In this document: piece by piece, positions 57,501 to 64,000 of the stretch
Layout: every line of letters begins with the position of its first letter
How positions within the stretch are numbered: the first letter of the stretch is position 1
Source: Gamsiella multidivaricata
Lineage: Eukaryota; Mortierellomycota; Mortierellomycetes; Mortierellales; Mortierellaceae
Length of the DNA: 64,000 nucleotides
Direction: 5' to 3'
NCBI RefSeq assembly: GCF_025024155.1
Contig: NW_026251762.1
Location: forward strand, 186,001-250,000
The notes under the pieces: generated by a model
What the model saw: only the letters and a program-made list of their open reading frames with translations
What the model was told of the DNA's origin: nothing
Database searches by the model: none
Made by a program: the position numbers and the translations under genes

Positions 57501-57939
57501 TTAGTCACTATGCCCACGAACACTTTTTGATGAGCATGCAATCTATTCTCGTGTCCACGCTCCCCACCTGAGATTTGAGTTCCTCTAAAGGCAAGTGTCG
57601 TCGTGCCGACAAAAACTCATCCGTGTTAAAGTCGGGCGCAATGAGCGCTGCCCTGTCAATACCGATCGCCAGTGGGAAATCATTCTCAGAGACAGACGAC
57701 GCGTCCTGACTTTGATTCTGAGTATGGCGCTGATGGTATTGGCTATTGGCAGCAATTTGAAGTTGTGAGTTGAGTGTGTGGAGAAATGCAGAATTGGCGG
57801 TCTTGGAGTCGATGCTCAGATGAGACGGTTTCCGACTATGAGAGGAGGCGTTTGTAGGCCCTATTCCTGCCCCAATAGCGGTCGCGGCCGCGGCCTGATC
57901 ATTTCTGGCGCTGTCGATTTCTCCTGAGGATGCCACCAT
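54560..57939 (-). CDS. COG2: Conserved oligomeric Golgi complex subunit 2
   Basis: Lobe A subunit of the COG tethering complex acting in retrograde intra-Golgi traffic. Nine exons on the minus strand: 57568-57939, 57294-57449, 57006-57199, 56797-56902, 56498-56704, 55915-56401, 55630-55814, 54770-55534 and 54560-54664; 858 residues. The COG2 N-terminal block is clear: MKELKTELVELINSDYADFI, NLSTNLNGVDRTMEDLRKPL, then a coiled coil and SLQLLLNISESVAKVEGLL. The C-terminal part has WQLPAYFQLRFRDIS, ALIRAIERCWAPDVFIYGIA and YLDLEANTQPYEGLLAAA. The chosen ATG (57939) is the first Met in the frame. Its 5' end follows PPE1 head-to-tail with 196 bp between. Confidence 0.92.
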
Positions 57940-58135
57940 CTGTCGAGGTCTGCTTCTGTTTGTGTCCTGATATAAGAAAGCGGAAAGCAAAACGCTCTTA
58001 GGCAGCGGGCACAGGCGAATCCCTCGTCTGTGTGGCAGTCACCTGAAGTAATTGCGTCAATTGGGCTTTGCACTCTCGAGAATAAAAGGCACTGCAATAA
58101 ACGCGGCTCATATGCCCATGCTTTATTCTGTTCTC

Positions 58136-59664
58136 TTAGGCAGAATGGTCAGGGAGGAAGGGACGCGGTGGAAGAACAAGTCGCTCATTCCTCTTCCAGA
58201 ACGAGACTAATTCTCGCGCCATTCTATCGGGCTCATCCTCCTGAACCGCATGTCCCGAGTTTGGAAAGACCAACAACTGGAACTTGCCCTGCATCTGTGC
58301 GATCGTCATATCCTTGTCCAGTCGATCCGTCCCAGCAAGGACCAATAGTTTGCCTGCCTTCGCAGACAGGAATCTCTGTGTCAAGCCCGTGAACCATTCC
58401 TTCCAGTACTGCTCCGATGAGGCCAGGTCCGTACGCCAAATATAACTAGGATCCTCGATCGTTGAATCTTTAGAGAGGACCACTAAGGGTGGAAATGATA
58501 CCCGTGCCGATTCTAAATTTCGAACCGTTCCTGACTTTACTCTGAAAGAAGGAAATGATAATGAGGCATGTTAGATCGAACTCAAGATCAAGTTGCCAGT
58601 TAAGGTTTCTTGAAGAACGATATTGGCGAATAAAAATGTTAACATACCCCCACTGAACGACTTTGTCGAGGGAGCGAAAGATATTAGGGCGTCGTTGCAG
58701 CCATCCATTCATTTTCGCCAGTGCCTCGATCGCCACACCTACAGGTTCAAGGAGGGAGAATATAAGCAACGTATCCCTGGATAAGCACAATAGCCCTTCA
58801 TCTGAATGATCAGGCGCCTCACCTTCAACAATATCCAGGACAGCGACTCCGACGAGGTTGGAGATCATTCCACGCGATGCCGCTTCCGATACCACGGCTC
58901 CGCCCATACTGAATGAAGTCAAAGAAAGAACGCATGCTGAGTCGCCTGTAGAATAATATCTGTCCCTACAGCTGCTCCTGTCCATGCCCAGTGAGGCTCC
59001 TTACCTGTGTCCGACCAGAATGATCTCAGGAAGTTGCTTGCCGTAAACCGCATGGATAACATTCTTCAAGTCCCTTGTCAATCGGTCCAGTGACAGGTTA
59101 TTTTCATCGCCTGACGTTGTCTCTCCTGTGTTCATAAAGAGGAAGAGGACAGAGCCGTGGTCAATGTGGGAACAAACTTACAGAACAGCCCGATTTTTCT
59201 TTTCAAATGGCAATAATTCCTTTACCATGTCCTCGACAATCAAAGCTCATAATGCTTGCATCCTGTCCAACAATCTTTTTAATCTCCCTGGCGGTTAATG
59301 CGAATGACAGTGCACATAGTCCAGCGCCATGGTGCATCACAAACAACGGTGCCCCAGGTTTTCCATGCGTTTCGAATACATTGAACGTGATCTCGGACTC
59401 GCCTTCGTTTTCGCCAGGCACCGTCACCAGTCGTTTCTCGTCAAAATAGGCATTCCATTCTAGAGGTGCATACCGGCTCGATACGCTGAAGATGGACGGG
59501 CCCCCTCCAAGTTTGGATGGATGTATTGCAGGCGACGGAGATCGAGAGTCAAAAGAGCCACTGGTCTCGTTGTCGCCGTTGTCGTCCTCGCTCTCGTCGC
59601 CAAAGTGTGGTGGCAATGGTGGTGGCCTTGCCTTGTACATATTCCTAAGCATTTCGCTCGTCAT
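58136..59664 (-). CDS. PPE1: Protein phosphatase 2A methylesterase
   Basis: Alpha/beta hydrolase that removes the C-terminal methyl ester from the PP2A catalytic subunit. Five exons on the minus strand: 59226-59664, 59005-59125, 58823-58908, 58648-58738 and 58136-58541; 380 residues. Motifs: LFVMHHGAGLCALSFAL, MSFDCRGHGE, ILVGHSMGGAVVSEAAS with the nucleophile Ser split across an intron, VAVLDIVEGVAIEALAKMN with the catalytic Asp, and FPNSGHAVQEDEPDRMA with the catalytic His. An acidic Ser-rich N-terminal segment precedes the fold, as in other fungi. Divergent from the gene at 59916. Confidence 0.95.
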
Positions 59665-59915
59665 ACTAAAGTGCGTATACCTATATATCGATTACTTTAG
59701 TCCTATTTATGTTGCGTTGAGATAGTTGGTTTATTCCTGTAAGGGTGTATTGCGGTGCAGTAAGCTGTGATGGGGAGTCGCTCGTCAGAAGAAATGGTTT
59801 CCCATGTTTCCTCCACGAAGTAACGACAAACCCAGTTTACGAAACAGTCACCCGCAGCTCCACCGCACAAAAAGGCTAGGAGCCTTACTCCGGTTACTTC
59901 AACCCAAACCATGGG
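59665..59915. promoter_or_regulatory. 251-bp bidirectional region between PPE1 and the unknown gene
   Basis: Start codons on opposite strands are 251 bp apart; a second ATG in another frame at 59911 is not extended. No clear core promoter element. Confidence 0.45.
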
Positions 59916-60672
59916 ATGGAACGTCATGAGGACACGGGTATAAACGAGCAAGATCCAGGATCATCCGCCTCCGATGCATCAACTATCTCTTGCCCAAACT
60001 CGCCTACACGAAGTTCCCGTGGAGCAGGCATCGCTGACAAGGGCTCCATAGAAGAGTTAGCCGAGATCCAGGAGGAGCTCCAGAACGTGCTTGAATATGT
60101 CGACCACGGGATGATTCTCAAGAGTTTCGAGGCCCTCAGTAGGCTGACCGATATTGCTGTCGCCAATTGCGAAAATCTCGGTACTTTACTATAATGCGTC
60201 CTTTGCTTTAATCAATGGCTTTCTGTATTCACACACATTGCACCAGAGCATTAACCAATCGTCTTATACCATAACATTGACGTTGTCGGTAATAACAACG
60301 GCAACACACAATGGAAAATAACCAGGGCTGGCCTCGGATAGTGCTTCAATCGGCCAAAAGGCAGGGTTCTGGACTGGGCTCAACAACTGCTGGCTCTTTG
60401 CTATTTCGCATTACGGAAATGCGAGGTCTGAGGACCAACGTTTACAAGAACCACATCTGCATCATCTCTACAACAGCGTCAAGACCTGGGCTGATGCTCT
60501 CGAAAAGTATGGCCTTGTCAATTATGAGCTCGGTTTTTGGGAGCAGGATATTCTCGAAACCATTGAGGTTTGTTTGATCAACGCGATCGTCGATGTTCCA
60601 CCCATTGCGGTCATGGATCCGGATGAAGACGAGGAAGACGACGACGGGGATCAAGATAAAGACGAAAAATAA
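59916..60672 (+). CDS. Small acidic-tailed protein, unknown function
   Basis: Two exons, 59916-60180 and 60326-60672 (203 residues, phases closing). Family not recognised. The N-terminus is Ser-rich; a helical part reads ELAEIQEELQNVLEYVDHGM and ILKSFEALSRLTDIAVANCE; the second exon gives GQKAGFWTGLNNCWLFAISH and ALEKYGLVNYELGFWEQDIL; the tail is almost pure Asp/Glu. It resembles a small adaptor subunit, but no role can be assigned. Convergent with the ZIP gene (196 bp between). Confidence 0.72.
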
Positions 60673-60868
60673 AAAAAAAGCAGCTCACGAGCATATTTAG
60701 GGAATTGTTGCTTGAAAGACTTAGCATTGGATTATTTTTATTTTCTAGCGATAACGAGGACAGATGGCAATAGGTATCGTATACAGCGAAAGGACGTTCA
60801 TGCAAATAGTGATAGAAGATGGAGGTATAAGATGGGCAGAAATAACATGGAGATGGATAAAAAGATGA

Positions 60869-62424
60869 TTATGCAAAGCGACCAATGATGGCCATGACAG
60901 CGGCGCCGAACCAGAGGGCAAGAAAGCACATCGACTTGACCTTCTTGGACTCTTTCTTCAGTCCTACGTTCAGATTAAACTCGATTGCCAACAGATTGAC
61001 GTAGCCCATGTACAGCAAGATCCCTGTGGAGATAGAATCAAAGATACCCTCTACCAGCAAGGATGACTTTGAGTTGGCGCTGTACGTGTTCGAGATACCA
61101 ATGCCGATGGCTGCACCGATTGGTGTGGTCAATGAAAAGATGAAGGCGAGGACGTAGTGGGTATATGTCGTATCAAAAGCGAGATCTGCGATCCTTGCTC
61201 CCAAAGCAAATCCTAAGGACATAAGCAAAAGATTAAAGTTGGGGTGAGATGTCCGTTTCTTTTCCTTTACAGCATGCGTCACGTAGATCGCTATCAGTTT
61301 GAAATCATAATGATCATAATGACAAGCTAGATACGCACCTTCAAAGAACTGGTGGAAAATCAAGGCAATCAAAAGTCCTGTAAACTCGGACCCGGTCGAC
61401 ACTCCAAGAGAGACGCCAATAATGACAGAATGGAACGCAATGCCTGCTTCCAGTATGTATGTGGAAATGCGACGCTGGGACTCGTCCAGAAACGACAGAC
61501 CATGTGCGTGAGAATGACCGACTTCGTGCGTATGGTGATGATGACTACTCTCGGTGTTGCTCTTAGCCTTCTTCTCGTGTGCATGGCCATGGCAATGGCC
61601 ATGTTCATGATCGTGGGACTGAGAATGCTGTGCAGCCTGGGATATATTCGAGTCGTTCTTGGTGATAGAGGATCCTGAGGAACTGGCGACGACCGAGTGC
61701 GATGTCTCCTGAACTGGATGGTCGATATCACACGAAGTGCCTGAAGAACAAGTGTCGTAGCATGGTGCCTCCTCGACGATGGTGATGCTGTGTCCAGGAC
61801 AGGGTACAGCCGCGACTCCAGTGGCACCCAAACCGCCCAGATCAATGTTGAGGTCCTCAACCCCTTTGCTAGCAGCGGCTTCGCGCATCCTGCGCTCATT
61901 GTGCTCCACCGCGATGAACTCTACCCAGTGCATGAACAGTGAGGACATTAAAATGAAGAGTCCCCCGAATGCGGTGTAGTTTTCTGAAAAAATCGGTCCC
62001 AAGCACGGTGATGAGAGGTTTGACATCGCTGTTGGCATCATATGGATAAAGGCCGTTGCAAGAATAACACCTGTGCCAAACTGCTTTCCAAGGAGCAATA
62101 CTCTCTCCGAGATACGAAGAAATTGAACCTTGGAGGCAATTACTGGCATGAACACACCGGCAGTACTGGCCACGAGGATGATGAAGATGCTGGCGATATG
62201 CAGGCCGTTGTTGTATTCAAGTCTCCCTTCGGCATCTACCGAACACTCCTCAAGCGACTCTATTGGAATAAAAAGAAAATCTGTGAGACTGACTGAAATG
62301 TATTTGGGACTGGAAAGAACCATGGAGATGCTGAGTAGCCACTATGTCGTAGATTTTGACAAGTCATTCACTCACCTGGATCGTCGCGACGAGTGAAGGT
62401 CCATGATGATGGTGCTCCTGCCAT
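60869..62424 (-). CDS. ZIP-family zinc transporter (ZRT-like)
   Basis: Imports Zn2+ (or Fe2+) across the plasma membrane. Three exons on the minus strand: 62376-62424, 61339-62259 and 60869-61212; 437 residues. Eight membrane segments: three before the long loop (GLHIASIFIILVAST..., GTGVILATAFIHMMPTAM, FGGLFILMSSLFMHWVEFIA) and five after. The cytosolic variable loop is very His-rich (HDHEHGHCHGHAHEKK; HHHHTHEVGHSHAHG). The transport-site helix is present: AFHSVIIGVSLGVS with His and Ser, and ALIFHQFFEG. The end is ALWFGAAVMAIIGRFA. The first exon codes only 16 residues. Confidence 0.94.
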
Positions 62425-62584
62425 TTTGAAGCGCGATGTAGCGTACGGATGAAAGGGCGTAGGAAATAAAGGAGTATTGTTTACACACAGCGAAACGAGC
62501 AAAAGAATGGGTGTCGATGCAAGGGACGGGTGATTCAACGGTGGAGAATCAACGCAGAGTGAAACGTAACAGTCGAGATCGAAA

Positions 62585-62655
62585 TTCAGGATCAGATTCA
62601 GAACTAGGATTGGGATCAGGATCAGAATCAGGATCAGAACCAGGATCAGGAGGGT
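62585..62655. repeat. Hexamer-like (GGATCA)n repeat in ZIP upstream region
   Basis: Repeated GGATCAG/GAATCAG units, about ten in a row with single-base changes, 160-230 bp upstream of the ZIP start codon. Confidence 0.75.
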
Positions 62656-62818
62656 GTGGAGACAAGGAGGGAGATGCAAACAGCAAACTCTGAAAACCCC
62701 TGAGAGGTACTCGTTTATTGGCCAGTAAGGTACTCATTTCGCAGGGCCTGGATCATGTCGACTTTGCCACTGAAACAATTGCATTATTTATTGTCATTGT
62801 CATGGGAAAAAAGGGATA

Positions 62819-62973
62819 GTGATTGTAACTCGAGTTAACTCGAGTTAACTCTTCGATGACCTTACTGAATGTATTGTCAATTATAGTCTTTTTACTTAAG
62901 ACATTATTGCTAATTGACAATGCAATCAGCGATGTCATCAAATTTTTCAGTTGAGTTAACTCGTTACAATCAC
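62819..62973. mobile_element. 155-bp palindromic MITE, TA-flanked
   Basis: Ends are inverted repeats GTGATTGTAACTCGAGTTAA (left) and TTGAGTTAACTCGTTACAATCAC (right, 20 of these bases pair) flanked by TA at 62817-62818 and 62974-62975. A second inverted pair ATTGTCAATTA / TAATTGACAAT lies inside. Left TIR has an extra CGAGTTAACT unit. TA duplication suggests Tc1/mariner mobilisation, but the ends differ from both Tc1 elements here. Confidence 0.72.
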
Positions 62974-62975
62974 TA

Positions 62976-63118
62976 AAAAGGGGTCTAGCTCACTCAGGCC
63001 CGCCGCTGTATGCGTATGAAAGATGTGTATTGCGTATGATAGATGTGTATTGGTACAAAAACAATGCGGAAAATGTATAATGAATATGATCCATCCAAGT
63101 ATCTATGTTCTCTATGCT
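62976..63118. other. 3' flank of ARB1
   Basis: Contains a short tandem GCGTATGAnAGATGTGTATT duplication (about 63010-63052); no gene. Confidence 0.4.
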
Positions 63119-64000
63119 CTAATTGATAAGACCAGCGTTCTCTCGTGACTTCTTCTGCAAAATCTTCTTGTACTCAAGAATAGTTCCGTTAAAGACAGAC
63201 ACGCCCTTATCAACAACAATGATGTGGTCTGCGACCTCCTTCAACAGACGGAAGTCGTGAGAAACAAGGACAACTCCTCCAGTGAACGTCTTGATGGCCT
63301 CTGCCAACGCATCAATCGACTCCATATCCAAGTGATTGGTAGGCTCGTCCAATAAAAGCATGTGAGGACGAGACAGGGCCAACTCTGCAAAGACCAAGCG
63401 TGTCTGAAGACCGTGCGACAGGTGGCCGATGGGTGAGGTCTGGTGGGATCCCGTAAGACCGTACTTGCCGAGGGTCTGACGCCAATGGTCAGTGTCCTGC
63501 GGCAGGTCAGGAAAGCGCTTGCGCATGTAATCGATGGGCGAGAGGTCCATGTCGAGCTGATCGGCAGAGTGCTGGCTGTACTTGCCGAGCTTGAGCTGCA
63601 TATGACGCTGGACACGACCCTGGGTAGCGCTCAGGTCACCAGTCATCAGTTTGAGGAGAGTCGACTTTCCGGCTCCGTTTGGTCCGACAAGAGCGACACG
63701 CGAATCCATGTCAATTCCGAGATTGACGCCTCGATAGAGGGAATCCTTCATGTCGCCAGAGTAAGCAAAGGCAACCTCATCGAAGGCCAAAACTGGAGGG
63801 GGCAGCTTGTCAGTGTCTGAGAACTTGAATTTGAAGAGCAGTGGTGGGTCGACCTTCTCAATAAGACCAGCAGCCTCCATCTTGTCGATAATCTTCTGCT
63901 TGGACTTGGCCTGTCTGACCAAATTGGCATAGGTACCGGCCGAGGCGATGAACTTCTTGATGTGAGCAATCTCCTCCTGCTGCTTAACATAGGCCTTCAT
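63119..64000 (-). CDS. ARB1: ABC-F ATPase ARB1/ABCF2, C-terminal part (5' end outside window)
   Basis: Cytosolic, membrane-free ABC-F protein needed for 40S/60S biogenesis and ribosome-associated quality control. The visible 293 residues, one uninterrupted exon on the minus strand, hold the inter-domain linker (VRQAKSKQKIIDKMEAAGLI) and the second ABC domain: Walker A GPNGAGKST, signature LSHGLQTRLVF (the degenerate form seen in ABCF2/Arb1), Walker B MLLLDEPTNHLD, and the switch His in LVSHDFRLLKEV. The stop is TAA at 63119-63121. The Met codon at 64000 is internal; the first ABC domain lies to the right of the window. Confidence 0.94.
   Translation of the reverse strand: MKAYVKQQEEIAHIKKFIASAGTYANLVRQAKSKQKIIDKMEAAGLIEKVDPPLLFKFKFSDTDKLPPPVLAFDEVAFAYSGDMKDSLYRGVNLGIDMDSRVALVGPNGAGKSTLLKLMTGDLSATQGRVQRHMQLKLGKYSQHSADQLDMDLSPIDYMRKRFPDLPQDTDHWRQTLGKYGLTGSHQTSPIGHLSHGLQTRLVFAELALSRPHMLLLDEPTNHLDMESIDALAEAIKTFTGGVVLVSHDFRLLKEVADHIIVVDKGVSVFNGTILEYKKILQKKSRENAGLIN

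Noticed and set aside
59911..59940. ATG at 59911 as start of the unknown gene
   Set aside because: It is in another frame; the ATG at 59916 opens the frame that joins exon 2.

Overview
The window is nuclear DNA of an early-diverging fungus, most likely Mucoromycota and probably the Mortierella group. Grounds: housekeeping genes are of fungal type (alpha-tubulin, formin, uL2, RPB4, SGF29, COG2, ZIP transporter), almost every gene has several short GT-AG introns (some exons only 16-25 nt), and the accessory DNA is full of DNA transposons and multi-copy lineage-specific ORFs. No bacterial operon, CRISPR array, rRNA or tRNA gene was seen. All exon joins were worked out by eye from splice sites and reading-frame continuity; for most genes the summed exon lengths close on a whole number of codons.

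Layout. 1-21.5 kb is a conserved, gene-dense block: formin C-terminus (+), a decayed methyltransferase, ribosomal uL2 (-), a GNAT protein (+), complex I NDUFS3 (-) sharing a promoter with PNKP (+), a large acidic nuclear-type protein (+), a Ser/Asn-rich protein (-), nicotinamide riboside kinase (+) and RPB4 (-). 21.7-25.8 kb holds a broken but nearly full-length gene in which an XPG/FEN1-type nuclease domain is joined to a TnpB/Fanzor-like RuvC plus zinc-ribbon region. SGF29 follows (27.0-28.6 kb). 28.6-47.9 kb is a transposon graveyard: two more loci keeping only the 3' end of the XPG-TnpB-like family, a 262-bp direct duplication, two Tc1/mariner elements (one carrying a nested 166-bp LTR-like insert, one with its first catalytic Asp lost), and MULE, Ty3/gypsy, Helitron/PIF1 and other transposase debris. 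Inside it lie an intact 10-exon gene with a PD-(D/E)XK-like motif and a small secreted Cys-rich protein. 48-64 kb returns to conserved genes: ACOT13-like thioesterase, translin, a BRCT protein, alpha-tubulin, COG2, PPE1 methylesterase, an unknown acidic protein, a ZIP zinc transporter and the 3' part of the ABC-F ATPase ARB1.

The housekeeping genes are functionally unrelated and stand in the alternating convergent/divergent arrangement usual for compact fungal genomes. Several divergent pairs share short intergenic regions (NDUFS3/PNKP, translin/BRCT protein, PPE1/unknown). The most interesting system is the XPG-TnpB-like family: one near-complete decayed copy plus 3'-end remnants at two further loci, all on the minus strand within 10 kb.
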